A stretch of DNA of 64,000 nt from Deltaproteobacteria bacterium (GCA_016875165.1 VGSF01000004.1:46602-110601), one strand, 5' to 3'. Positions 42,837 to 51,631 are shown, counted from the first letter of the stretch. The notes: generated from the letters alone by a model not told the origin. Translations and numbers: made by a program.

Positions 42837-44686
42837 GCGATGGCCCTGGACAGGGGTGCGGTGCGGATGTGGGCTCTGCTGTTGAGCCTTGCCCGCCGCC
42901 AATTCCGGATCTTACCATGCATGTTGATGCTGACCGCGACGGTACGGTAGATGATGATATCTCCGGATTGGACCAATGGAATTGGGGGGAAAACCAGAAA
43001 GGGGCTGTCATTCTGGTCAACAACGACGACGACGGCGGCAACCGGCGTCTTGACAACTCGAACGGGGTCGTTGACGGCAGCGATGACGAATCTGATCTGG
43101 CTCCGCTGGTGCTTAAGCGGAATCCACCCGGTCTTTCCTTTCCCCCGGGATATACGGCGCGGTTGAGCGTTTCCGACAGGCAGAAAATCCGCATTTTTAA
43201 GAAGGGGAGTTGGACGGAGTTTATCGGTCCCGGCACCCCACAGGGACGAAACACCATTACCGACCTCGGCCCGCAGCGCATCGAATTCGGCATGGAAGCG
43301 CTGCAATATCCTGGACAGTCACCGGATCGCAACTTCGATGGATTGGTAACACTTACGCTTGAGGTGTTGGAGCCGGGTGGCGGAATTCGGAGCAGCCATC
43401 AGGCGCAGGTGCGCGTCGCGCCGTGGCTGATGCCCAATCATCTCAATCAGACAGTAGAGGTGTACGTCGTTGAGACTCGAGACAATAGCAGCGTCCGCAC
43501 CGAGTTGACGAACGCGCTTGATGGCGCGGATGCCCCGACCTTAAAGGTCCTGTCTCGCAATCCACACGGTGAGGACCGTTGGATACAGGACGCTATGGAG
43601 ATAGGCTTTTCCAGCCTGCCGAACTCCCTTGGTTCCGAGGATTGGCACCTCCCTGTCGTGATGCCGGCCGCCAGAAAACGGGAAGGGCAACTCCATGCTT
43701 ATCCGAAACGCAACCTCTTAGGTGCGGGCTATGGCTATACCGAGGCAAAACCCCCCACGCCCAGCGCTGACTCGCTCGACTCATTTGGCAACCTGGAATG
43801 TTCGCCGCCGGTCACGGCTAATAGCCGGGAGTTCAAGTTTGGCCGCATTTTGTACGGTCACGACGGTTCCAGACCCATGATGTGGGCGGTCCGGCGTTTC
43901 CTCCAGATGCAGAAGGTTCAAGAGCCGGTTCCGATTGACACAAGCTGGTTGGCTGTCGGGCATGTGGATGAGATCTTTTCGCCTTGTCCGTGGGCAGGCC
44001 ACACCAAAAAATTCAAAATGCTCATCGGCAGCCCGGCGAAAGCTATCAGCATCCTTCAAACGCTCCGCGACGACTTAGGCCAGGGCAGTGCTCCCCTTTT
44101 TCTGAACATCAATCCAAGACTCGGCTACCGCCTTAGAACCGTAGATGCAATCCTTAACGATGATGCCTTTGTCCGCATGAACCGAAGGGTTCAGGAGAAG
44201 ATAGATAGCGTCAAAAACATATTGGGGACGAATCTCGGCTTAGTTGACGAGGATTTCGTCCCGTTACCGGTACTCTTTTCCTGGTATGTATACGAGGAAG
44301 AGTACTGTGACGGCACGACGACCCTGGTTTTTCAGCCGGACGGAAGCATGGTACCTGCCTGCAGCGGTACTTGGCGCACGAGATGGCGCCTCATTCCGCG
44401 ATGGCATGTTGCTTACACCGGGAATGTCATTAATATGTTGGTGGTCACGAAGGGAGATGGGAAAGCTAAACTCGTTATTCCCAAGCCATTCGGACCAGTG
44501 GTAAACGGGATGTGCCAGTTCGAGAGAGAGGTTCAGTCGCAACTGACTGGCTCCGGCAACGATATCACCTTCATCGATTGTTTTCTCACCTACCATCATA
44601 TGGATGGAGAGATTCATTGCGGCACAAACAGCAAACGTAAACCCCCCATCGATCGGTGGTGGTGGCAGCAACTGGTGACCTCATGA
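42833..44686 (+). CDS. Protein-arginine deiminase (PAD), candidate T6SS effector
   Basis: PADs convert protein arginine to citrulline. The 617-residue product has the PAD middle-domain calcium-type pattern (DADRDGTVDDD, WNWGENQKGAVILVNNDDDG, about 30-70) and the catalytic domain with every active-site residue of vertebrate PADs: Asp253 in RWIQDAME, His377 and Asp379 in VGHVDE, and Cys596 in GEIHCGTN. It lacks the vertebrate N-terminal domain. Its N-terminus has a GCG...EPC motif shared with the metalloprotease at 39959. I chose ATG 42833, which overlaps the small protein stop by ATGA and follows GGAGGAGGGG; the frame is open upstream. It has no signal peptide, so delivery by the T6SS is inferred from context. 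Confidence 0.88.
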   Translation: MSDGPGQGCGADVGSAVEPCPPPIPDLTMHVDADRDGTVDDDISGLDQWNWGENQKGAVILVNNDDDGGNRRLDNSNGVVDGSDDESDLAPLVLKRNPPGLSFPPGYTARLSVSDRQKIRIFKKGSWTEFIGPGTPQGRNTITDLGPQRIEFGMEALQYPGQSPDRNFDGLVTLTLEVLEPGGGIRSSHQAQVRVAPWLMPNHLNQTVEVYVVETRDNSSVRTELTNALDGADAPTLKVLSRNPHGEDRWIQDAMEIGFSSLPNSLGSEDWHLPVVMPAARKREGQLHAYPKRNLLGAGYGYTEAKPPTPSADSLDSFGNLECSPPVTANSREFKFGRILYGHDGSRPMMWAVRRFLQMQKVQEPVPIDTSWLAVGHVDEIFSPCPWAGHTKKFKMLIGSPAKAISILQTLRDDLGQGSAPLFLNINPRLGYRLRTVDAILNDDAFVRMNRRVQEKIDSVKNILGTNLGLVDEDFVPLPVLFSWYVYEEEYCDGTTTLVFQPDGSMVPACSGTWRTRWRLIPRWHVAYTGNVINMLVVTKGDGKAKLVIPKPFGPVVNGMCQFEREVQSQLTGSGNDITFIDCFLTYHHMDGEIHCGTNSKRKPPIDRWWWQQLVTS

Positions 44687-45474
44687 TTTCGACGGGAATT
44701 CGCAAACTGGGCGCAATCGTAATTGCAGGCATGTTGGCTATTCTGGTTGGACTGTCTGGATCGTTTGTTGAAGCGCAAATGCCCCCTGTAGAGCACAGGC
44801 CGCAGGAGACGAAGAGTCGCGGAATGGAGGGAAAATCTATGCAATATTGGTACGAATTCGAGCTGCTCAAATATATCACCGGCCGGCCATATGCTATGGA
44901 GCGGAATCGTCTGCTGCAGCCGCCCATCGGCCTCGAAAACCGCCTGATTCCATATGCGGCTGATCAGGACTGGCAAACGAAGATTACTGCGCATATTTTG
45001 CTCGGCTACCTTCGCCACCAGAGTGCCATCGCTACCGTTTTAAGAAATCTCAACGAGGAGAAAGTGGGCAGGGCGCAAGCGTCGGCGGCCGGAATGAGCC
45101 CGGTCTATGAGAAATATCGAGCATTGGCGAAAGACCTCGGCCCGGCTGTTCTCCCCTTCGCATGGGAGATGCTGCTCAAATTCGACGGCGAGGCCGAAGA
45201 CTGGAAGCTCATTGCAATGACTCATATTATCGGCGCGGTGCCACACCCGCTGTCTGCCGAAGCACTCATCAGGTTTATTGAGAGCACACGGAAGAAAGGT
45301 CCCCGCTCCGCTGCGGTAGCCACTCTCATCCGCATAGCCGATACCGGCGTGATTGCCCGCGTGACTAGGGCCCGCGCCCACCATGAAGCCGTGGCGGATG
45401 TGCTAAGGGAGATGGGCGAGGAAGTGGAAGCGCAAAAATCAGGACGAAAATCCGGTTCTGAAAAGGGAAGATGA
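44683..45474 (+). CDS. Exported helical-repeat protein, candidate immunity to the PAD
   Basis: A 263-residue protein with an N-terminal signal (KLGAIVIAGMLAILVGLSGSFVEAQ, cleavage near residue 30). Behind it is an alpha-helical HEAT-like domain (ITAHILLGYLRHQSAIATVLRN, WKLIAMTHIIGAVPHPLSAEALIRFIEST). It overlaps the PAD stop by ATGA. Position and export signal suggest a periplasmic immunity protein for the PAD (inference). I recognise no family. The C-terminus is highly charged (KSGRKSGSEKGR). Confidence 0.7.
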   Translation: MISTGIRKLGAIVIAGMLAILVGLSGSFVEAQMPPVEHRPQETKSRGMEGKSMQYWYEFELLKYITGRPYAMERNRLLQPPIGLENRLIPYAADQDWQTKITAHILLGYLRHQSAIATVLRNLNEEKVGRAQASAAGMSPVYEKYRALAKDLGPAVLPFAWEMLLKFDGEAEDWKLIAMTHIIGAVPHPLSAEALIRFIESTRKKGPRSAAVATLIRIADTGVIARVTRARAHHEAVADVLREMGEEVEAQKSGRKSGSEKGR

Positions 45475-45645
45475 GGGCAAGAGTGTAATTCAAACTTGCT
45501 TATGGACATGGCAGCCTCCTCCGCAAGGAGTACGACTTCCCCGGTTATAAGAGTTCCCCTCCAACTGGACACTTTGTGCCTGATCCCGGACGAAAACCGC
45601 TTCTTTCATGAAAAAAGGGGACGTTGGTTCAAATGCAAATTATTA

Positions 45646-45674
45646 TTGACAATGGGCTTGGTGAGGTATAGATT
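45646..45674 (+). promoter_or_regulatory. Possible promoter of the REP-type transposase
   Basis: TTGACA at 45646-45651 is perfect; TATAGA at 45667 (15-nt gap) or TAGATT at 45669 (17-nt gap) could serve as the -10. The start codon follows within 10 nt, which would make a nearly leaderless transcript. The -10 is weak. Confidence 0.3.
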
Positions 45675-45680
45675 GAGGTC

Positions 45681-46352
45681 ATGCCGAGACAGCCGTGGTT
45701 GGATGCTCCCGGGACCTTGCATCACGTGATAGGGCGGGGGATTGAAGGAAGTAAGGTCTTCCGGAACCGAGGGGATCGGGAAGATTTCTTAGATCGTTTA
45801 GCTAAGCTTTCCGAGGCTAAGGCCTTCAGCGTTTATGCTTGGGCCTTGATGGGTAGCCATTTTCATCTTTTGGTGAGGAGCGGAAACCAATCCCTCTCGG
45901 AGAGCTTGCGGAGGCTTCTGACCGGGTATGTGGTGAATTTCAACCGCCGGCACAAGCGTTCTGGCCATCTCTTTCAGAACCGGTATAAGTCGATTCTCTG
46001 CGAGGAAGATCCGTATCTTTTGGAGTTGAGCCGGTATATTCATTTGAACCCGTTGAGGGCGCGGATGGTAAAGAATTTGGAAAGGTTGAAAGTTTATCCT
46101 TGGACTGGCCATTCGGCCATTGCGGGAAAGCAAAAGCGGGACTGGCCGCCGCTTACGTCAGGGCCGCCCATATCTACCGGAATCGGCTGGCAGCGCGAAA
46201 GGGTGCGACAATCGACGTGCTTTCAACCGTCTCTGATGTCTCCTACGAGGTCCTCGGTCTCCTGGGAGGAGGTTTCTTCGGCATCCTTTTCGCGTATCTG
46301 GCCAACACCGAATACCACAAGGCAGGCGGGTTTTCAGGCAACACGCTGCTGA
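45681..46352 (+). pseudogene. REP-associated tyrosine transposase (RAYT), 3' end replaced
   Basis: The first 153 codons encode a Y1/HUH transposase of the RAYT group: PGTLHHVIGRGIE at the start, the metal-binding HUH in GSHFHLLVR, and the catalytic region LLTGYVVNFNRRHKRSGHLFQNRYKS, then SRYIHLNPLRARMV. After GHSAIAGKQKRDW (about 46140) the translation loses all similarity; the C-terminal helix-turn-helix region is missing and a fragment of another gene continues in a different frame. RAYTs maintain REP-type palindromes, which fits the many palindromic repeats in this window, but this copy is broken. Confidence 0.8.
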
Positions 46353-46459
46353 TGGCCGGCTTGGGGGTGATCGGCTTGGACGCTTTCGGTGTCTCGCTCG
46401 TCAAATTCTTGCGCTACCAGCGCGCAAACAAGACCATCAGCCAGGTCGGGGGACGTTGA
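46136..46459 (+). pseudogene. 3' fragment of an unknown membrane protein
   Basis: From about 46136 the frame AAAYVRAAHIYRNRLAARKG then TIDVLSTVSDVSYEVLGLLGGG continues to a stop at 46459 and encodes two membrane helices (LLGGGFFGILFAYLA, LLMAGLGVIGLDAFGVSLV). It has no start of its own and is joined to the truncated transposase, so it is the remaining 3' end of a lost gene. Family not recognised. Confidence 0.45.
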
Positions 46460-46741
46460 AGAAGATTTGATTGCCATGCTTCCCCACTGGGGTCATTCCA
46501 GATTCCAGATCTTCTGCGGTCAGAGTATACTTCCCCAGGATGAGACCGCCATAAAAACCCTGGCCCGGTACATCCTCCGGACTTCCTCCCCGGAACGGAG
46601 GAGCAACTCGCCGAATTTTCAAAGGTTGTTTACCGGGCGAAAGACGCAAGCGGGAAGAAGGTCTTTGACGCCCCCGTATCAGGTACGGGGCAGGGTCTGG
46701 AATGGCTGGCCGCCATGAGTGTTAAAGGTGGTTTAGCTTAG
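46460..46741 (+). pseudogene. IS91-like (Y2) transposase remnant
   Basis: Two frames together give the IS91-type pattern. One has HSRFQIFCGQSILPQDETAI and then KTLARYILR; after a frame change comes FSKVVYRAKDASGKKVFDAP and then LEWLAAM. Both correspond to adjacent parts of IS91-family transposases before the C-terminal region. No intact frame, ends or partner gene are present. Confidence 0.55.
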
Positions 46742-46845
46742 AGTAGAGAACTGACGAATGGGCAAAAGCTTTAGATCCAGCTCCCCCCCTCCTGTTCGAA
46801 ACCCGTCTGATGAAGATGCGAAGATGGGCAGGATGGAGCTGCCTC

Positions 46846-47790
46846 TCAGCGGGGCTGCACCATCGAGATCATGTCGTCCTGGCCCCGGGTTAAGGCCTTT
46901 CCCAAAAAAACCTTCTCTTCAGCAGTAATGGTCTCAGGGGCGAAATACTCCACCGCGCGCAGAAGACGTGTCCGAATGAAGCGGTTTGTGGCGTCGTCCA
47001 CGCCGCCGGCAGCCTCGACACTCTGCACCTCGCGCCGAAGGGCGCCCACTACCGAACCGGCATCCTCGGCCCCCTTCTCCGCTTTCCGCAGCAGCCAGTA
47101 GGCGGACCACCGATAAAGATGCTCGGGAAAAGCCATGTCCAATCCACAGTAGATGCGCACCACCCGGGTGAATCTCGCTTCCTCACCAAGCCCTTCGACC
47201 TCCCTGCGAACCTCAATGGCTTTCTCCGCACGGACCAAGTCGTTGTCCATGAAGCGATGAAGCCTTTGGGCTTCGATGTACGCCCGGTCCGATTCGTGCT
47301 GCCTCGCGTCCAGCTCAGTCCGCCTCTCCCCGCAAATGCTCCGTAAACTCCCTGTGGAGGCGCGGGGACCCAGCGCGACGACGCAACGGAGCAGGAGCTC
47401 CAGATTGGCCGATGCATCCCTTCGCGTGATCAAACGCGTCTCGTAGTAATCCTGGGCGCGTTGCCGGTCGCCTTCGTCCCCCGCATAGGCCATCATCATG
47501 ACAATCGCTGCCGCCCGGCTGAGGTCGGGCTGGTGCAGCTTACCATCCCCGAGAAATGCGGCGAAATAGGGCAACATTTCCCTCAGGCCGTAATAGGCCA
47601 CGAGTTCGAATCCCCTCCATACGGTCTCGACGGATGCGCCGACGTCGACCTTCTCGCGCAGAATCCTGTCCAGCAGTTCGCGGCGCACCCGCTTGGGAAT
47701 AATCGGAGGGGTGTGTTCGTCGGCGCGAAGGTATTCCTCCACCCACGGCTGCGCCAGATTGTCCGGAACAGAATACGCCAGGTCTGCCAT
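46846..47790 (-). CDS. Helical protein, candidate immunity or partner of the LysM metalloprotease
   Basis: A 314-residue, predominantly alpha-helical protein of unknown family without signal peptide or membrane helix. Repeated helix pairs (VWRGFELVAYYGLREMLPYF, YRWSAYWLLRKAEKGAEDAG) suggest a HEAT- or TPR-like fold. It is the third gene of the minus-strand cassette and starts 46 nt after the protease stop, behind a clear GGAGG ribosome site. By analogy with the two plus-strand cassettes this is the immunity slot, but unlike those it looks cytosolic. GC content and codon choice appear higher than in the T6SS core. Confidence 0.75.
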   Translation of the reverse strand: MADLAYSVPDNLAQPWVEEYLRADEHTPPIIPKRVRRELLDRILREKVDVGASVETVWRGFELVAYYGLREMLPYFAAFLGDGKLHQPDLSRAAAIVMMMAYAGDEGDRQRAQDYYETRLITRRDASANLELLLRCVVALGPRASTGSLRSICGERRTELDARQHESDRAYIEAQRLHRFMDNDLVRAEKAIEVRREVEGLGEEARFTRVVRIYCGLDMAFPEHLYRWSAYWLLRKAEKGAEDAGSVVGALRREVQSVEAAGGVDDATNRFIRTRLLRAVEYFAPETITAEEKVFLGKALTRGQDDMISMVQPR

Positions 47791-47836
47791 TTATCCTCCG
47801 TGCTGGCCGCTATCAGCCGTTCCCGCTCGCCGCGCG

Positions 47837-49633
47837 CTACCAACCTTCCAGCACCGGCGCTCCCGATGTCCGCAGGCGGCTGACCTGGTCCAGGGGGGAT
47901 GCGGCCCCCATGCCGTCAAAGGCCACGTTCGTGTTATAGATACGCTTGGATTCGGCAACGCCGTTGTTGCCCGACGTGCCGGACCGCATCATCTGGTGGT
48001 TCTCGCCGGCGTGAAAAACGTCCATGACGACGTGTCCGCATTCGTGCGGGAACGTGAAGGGGTTGTTATCCGTCCCGTCCATGGTGTCCCCGGCCGTGTA
48101 GGTGGACCGCAGCAGCGGGAGTTCGGGCTGTTCGGCCGCAGGTCTGAACGCGTTGGGAAGGACAGCCCGCCCCCGGATATAGTGGGCCGGATCATTGTCG
48201 TACCGGACCGTGTCCACCACAAAACACTCCAGGCGATCGTCGGCGCCGCGATAGTTGCGTACGAGTGCCCGCTGCTCCGCGGTACCGATATTGTGGGTTG
48301 CAAATCCCCCGGCGGCATCGTTGCTGGAGACGAGAAAGTCCGTAGCGGTCACCCGGGCGATGTACAACGTCTGCCCGTTGTCCTGGCTTGACTCGTCCTC
48401 CAAGGTCACCCGCGAGCCGTCCGCCCGGGTCACCAGAAAGTCCGCCGATCCCTGAGCATCCCCCGGCCGCGGCGCATTCTGGAACGCCCGACCGGTCAGC
48501 CCGGCGGTCTGGACTCGCTGAGCGAGAGCCTCGGCAGTCTGAAGGGGCGATTCGCCGGAGGGGGGATGGTAGACTACCGCCACCCGTCCGTTATGGGCGG
48601 GGATGACGATCTGATCCCCCGGATGGATCAAATTCGGGTTGGGGCGGAGGAGCCGGAAATCCGCGTTATCCGCGTAAGAATAGATCGTGTTCCAGTTTGG
48701 CACCTCATGACGTTGGGCAATGCGGTTTAAGCTGTCCCCCCTTACCACAGTATACGTAATCTTCTCGACGTCCCGGATGAAGAAGCGCATCCAGTTGTCG
48801 GCATTGCCCGCAGCATTGGCGCCCGCATTATTCGAAACCACCAGGAGGTTACGGGGCGGGTCCACCTCATCGACCGCCGCCATCAGCTTCGGCGAGACAC
48901 ACGCCTGGGCGTAGCACCGGCGGAACCACTTGCGCAGCCGGGTGGTGGCATCAGCCGGCGTCACCGGGCCCGAACCCGCGACACCCGGGTTCTGTCGAAC
49001 GACGTGGATCACCAGCCTCAGCCGTCTCTGGTCGGATTCCTGGCCCACCGCGGCCTCGCGGGTGAGGGTTACGCCGTTTGAGGCGGGGTAGGTGACGCGG
49101 AGGGTCTGATCCAGGATTTCGACGTCAGGAGCGGTGGAATCCCAGTCCGCGAGCAGGCATTGGTCCGGCTTCTCGTTCTGATCTTCCGTGTCCGTGACCA
49201 GGCGCAGATACCGCGAACGGTACTTGTTTTCGGTCCCGCCGGTTGAACCGCTGACGCGGCGACACTCCACCTGGAGGCGCCGGGGAGGATTAAAGGGTTC
49301 GAGTTCGCCGGCGGCGTTAGGCTTGAGTACTTCCAGGGTCACTTCAGCGGCGGCAATGGTGCCCCCGCCCTTGTCGGTGTCATCGATCTCAATCTTGAAG
49401 TGGTCCGGGTCGGCCGTGCCGTCGGCATTGGGGCCGAACCCGTTGGGAAGATTGTCGGACGTAAGGCGGTTGCTGATGTTCACAAAATCGAGCGTCGCGT
49501 CGTTTCCGGTGTCCGCGTCACCGTCGTCGGAGATGAACCGGATCGTGGCGTGGGCGCACGTTGCCTCGGTCTCGCTGCAGGATCGATTTGGTCTGTTTCG
49601 CGCGGCATCAACGGCCCCAGAGCTGTTGCACAT
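47837..49633 (-). CDS. LysM-containing HExxH metalloprotease, candidate T6SS effector
   Basis: A 598-residue protein. The N-terminal region (about 1-280) is beta-rich with cysteines near the start (MCNSSG, RSCSETEATC). A LysM domain follows at about 292-345 (YTVVRGDSLNRIAQRHEVPNW to HPGDQIVIPAH), which should bind peptidoglycan. The C-terminal catalytic region has FPHECGHVVMDVFH near residue 530, a zinc HExxH with a further His seven residues on, and HQMM downstream as a possible Met-turn. There is no signal peptide, so it needs a delivery system; the LysM suggests a periplasmic target. It is preceded by the duplicated small-protein gene and followed by the helical candidate immunity gene. 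Confidence 0.78.
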   Translation of the reverse strand: MCNSSGAVDAARNRPNRSCSETEATCAHATIRFISDDGDADTGNDATLDFVNISNRLTSDNLPNGFGPNADGTADPDHFKIEIDDTDKGGGTIAAAEVTLEVLKPNAAGELEPFNPPRRLQVECRRVSGSTGGTENKYRSRYLRLVTDTEDQNEKPDQCLLADWDSTAPDVEILDQTLRVTYPASNGVTLTREAAVGQESDQRRLRLVIHVVRQNPGVAGSGPVTPADATTRLRKWFRRCYAQACVSPKLMAAVDEVDPPRNLLVVSNNAGANAAGNADNWMRFFIRDVEKITYTVVRGDSLNRIAQRHEVPNWNTIYSYADNADFRLLRPNPNLIHPGDQIVIPAHNGRVAVVYHPPSGESPLQTAEALAQRVQTAGLTGRAFQNAPRPGDAQGSADFLVTRADGSRVTLEDESSQDNGQTLYIARVTATDFLVSSNDAAGGFATHNIGTAEQRALVRNYRGADDRLECFVVDTVRYDNDPAHYIRGRAVLPNAFRPAAEQPELPLLRSTYTAGDTMDGTDNNPFTFPHECGHVVMDVFHAGENHQMMRSGTSGNNGVAESKRIYNTNVAFDGMGAASPLDQVSRLRTSGAPVLEGW

Positions 49634-49710
49634 AGGATCGCCTTCCCCTATCGGCCGGTATAGTGACCCCTGCTACGGCGGCCCACACCCGTGTTGCGCT
49701 GGCGGCGCCC

Positions 49711-50487
49711 TCAATCTGAAGAGCGCCCGACGCTTTTCAGCCATCGTCCCAGGTAGGCATGACTTGCATCAAAAAGACGATCAATCTTCTCCTGCTCCCC
49801 TTCCGGGGCAGCATCCGTTAGAATCTCGGCGGCCCATGGCACCAGGGGGTCGCGGTCGAACGGAGAACCCATCAGGAACATCAACACGATATAAATCACC
49901 TGGCCCCGTCTCCCGCTGATCCCGTGCGCGGCAGCGTCCTGAATTCCCCGCTCGATGAGGAGGCGAACCATCTGTTCACCCAGGGCCTCCCGTTTCTTGG
50001 CGAACACTCCGCCAAGCCGATCGCTCATGCCCTGTGCGAAATCACCCGGCGGAAGTTCAGACATGATCTTGGGGTAGTTCTTCTCCAGGTTGAGGAAGAC
50101 GCGGTACAGGGTGCGGTCTTCACGGCCGGCGACGGTCCTCAGGAATGCCAGCGCTTTGTCTGCGGTCCGCTCGGCGCGCGAGTACGGGTCGGGGTCGGCG
50201 GGATCCGTCAGGATCTCCCAGGCCCATGGGTACATGACGTCCTCATCGAACCGGCTCCCCAGCATGAACATGGTTGTGAGGTACAGACAGACATTTCGAT
50301 CGGTGACAAAACCGTAGGCTGCAGCGCGTTTCCTGCCGAACCGAATGACTGCCCGAATCACCGGCTCCCCCGCAACGCGAACGTGGTTAGGGAAGAACTT
50401 TTCGACATGAGCGAGCATGTCGTCTTCGTACGCCTCGACGGCAGCTTCAGCGAGGATATCGATCTGCTCTTTGCGGACCCTCAACAT
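49711..50487 (-). CDS. Tandem-duplicated small cassette protein, copies 3a and 3b
   Basis: A 258-residue protein made of two copies of the family seen at 39603 and 42480. Half a (about 1-125) has RVRKEQIDILAEAAVEAYEDDMLAHVEKFFP, split here as RVRKEQIDILAEA and YEDDMLAHVEKFFP, AAAYGFVTDRNV and FDEDVMYPWAWEILTDP. Half b (about 135-258) has ALGEQMVRLLIERGIQDAAAHGI and FDRDPLVPWAAEILTDA. Both keep the FDxD...WAxxIL block. It lies 77 nt upstream of the LysM metalloprotease on the same strand, the same position as its relatives. The duplication may form an internal dimer. Confidence 0.85.
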   Translation of the reverse strand: MLRVRKEQIDILAEAAVEAYEDDMLAHVEKFFPNHVRVAGEPVIRAVIRFGRKRAAAYGFVTDRNVCLYLTTMFMLGSRFDEDVMYPWAWEILTDPADPDPYSRAERTADKALAFLRTVAGREDRTLYRVFLNLEKNYPKIMSELPPGDFAQGMSDRLGGVFAKKREALGEQMVRLLIERGIQDAAAHGISGRRGQVIYIVLMFLMGSPFDRDPLVPWAAEILTDAAPEGEQEKIDRLFDASHAYLGRWLKSVGRSSD

Positions 50488-50671
50488 GGAAACCCGCTCA
50501 CCTGACGCTTCATATTAGGCGATCTCTCCATCCTTCTCCAGCACATCTCAGACCGGGGCGCATCGAAATCGGTCGATTTGAAACAGATGAAAACAGACCT
50601 CTGGATGAGAGAAATATACGAAAACGAGGGTTCTGTGTCAAGATAAAAAACCGCCCTCTCGCAACCCCTCC

Positions 50672-51073
50672 GTGACGGAGACACCATTGATCCACGGGGG
50701 CCGTGGGAAAGAGGGGGAGACTGTCGGACTGGGGTCAGACTTGCTTAGTCCGCTCGCCCGATTGCAGACGCGGCAAGGGGATATGGTTACGACTCTTTGC
50801 CATACCAGTGTAGAAATCAGCGGCGCCCTGGAGAAAAGGCTTTTGCAGTTGCTGGACGGCACTCGCGACCGTTCCATGATTCTGCAGGCTCTGGAGGAGG
50901 CGATTCTGTCGGGCGCAGCAACCCTGCGGCAAAATGGCGAGCCGGTACACGATGCCGCTAAGGTGCGCCCGTTGCTGGCTGCAGAACTGGAAAACCAATT
51001 AAACCGCCTCGCGAAACTCGGTTTGCTGCTGGCCGGAGACAACGGCGAAGCAGAGAATCTGCGCCAGACTTGA
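50672..51073 (+). pseudogene. C-terminal relic of a methyltransferase-regulatory-domain protein
   Basis: Residues about 25-118 of this frame (NPLARLQ-like SPLARLQTRQGDMVTTL, then LLQLLDGTRDRSMIL, ILSGAATLRQNGEPVHDAA and LLAAELENQLNRLAKLGLL) match the pattern of the C-terminal winged-helix tail of proteins with a MethyTransf_Reg domain. The methyltransferase and regulatory domains are absent and the first residues (HGGRGKEGETVG) are unrelated. It is a decayed 3' fragment, not a functional gene. Confidence 0.55.
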
Positions 51074-51111
51074 ATCTCGCTTTCAGGAGAACGGGTGAAT
51101 ATGGCCTACCC

Positions 51112-51222
51112 ATGACACGAAAATGGAGACTCGAATCTGAGGGAGCCTATCAGCGTCCAATCACCCGCGGGATCCAACGGCAACGGGAATCCCAAAGAAT
51201 AAGACGACTGCCGCCGGGCTAA
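51112..51222 (+). pseudogene. N-terminal relic of a second RAYT transposase
   Basis: The 36-codon frame MTRKWRLESEGAYQRPITRG resembles the start of RAYT proteins (ARKWRIEYEGAYYHVINRG pattern) but lacks the HUH motif and soon stops. The rest of 51074-51631 holds only hairpins and no coding signal that I can support. Confidence 0.4.
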
Positions 51223-51383
51223 TCGGTTACCAAGTTCTTGGGATGGGTCTTATGAGCGTCACCGAATACGTAAGCGGGAAAGATTTGAGACCGACATTGA
51301 AAGGGACAGGACCTGGCAAGCAATGAGAGGGAATTCACTGATCGAGCCTGCCCCCCCCCTAATATTTTTCAAGTAAACTCGCG

Positions 51384-51510
51384 GCAAGGTGACCTTCGGC
51401 CACCTTGCACGCTCGCCTTCTCGGGCGGGGCCTTAAACCCCGCCCGATACCAAAGGGATGCTGCGCACCTTTGGAAACCCAGCCATTGGTTCCCCGCCCA
51501 CAGGGCGGGG
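51384..51510. other. Cluster of three GC-rich hairpins downstream of hcp
   Basis: Three perfect or near-perfect stems occur: GCAAGGTG/CACCTTGC (51384-51408), CGGGCGGGG/CCCCGCCCG (51422-51446), and CCCCGCCC/GGGCGGGG with a 3-nt loop (51492-51510) followed by TTTATAAAATTT. The last resembles a plus-strand terminator with a poor T run. They lie between the RAYT relic and the convergent hcp end. Confidence 0.5.
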
Positions 51511-51631
51511 TTTATAAAATTTAATCAACCTTAGCGGAGATAGAGTCCTTCGGGGAAAGAAGTCGCCAGAATAAAACGGCAGGCGGCGCAAGGAGGTCCC
51601 GGCCGCCTTCCGGGGTAAAGGACCACGCTGT

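Noticed and set aside
51384..51510. Rho-independent terminator for hcp
   Set aside because: On the hcp strand no T run follows any of the three hairpins; the only T-rich side is on the other strand.
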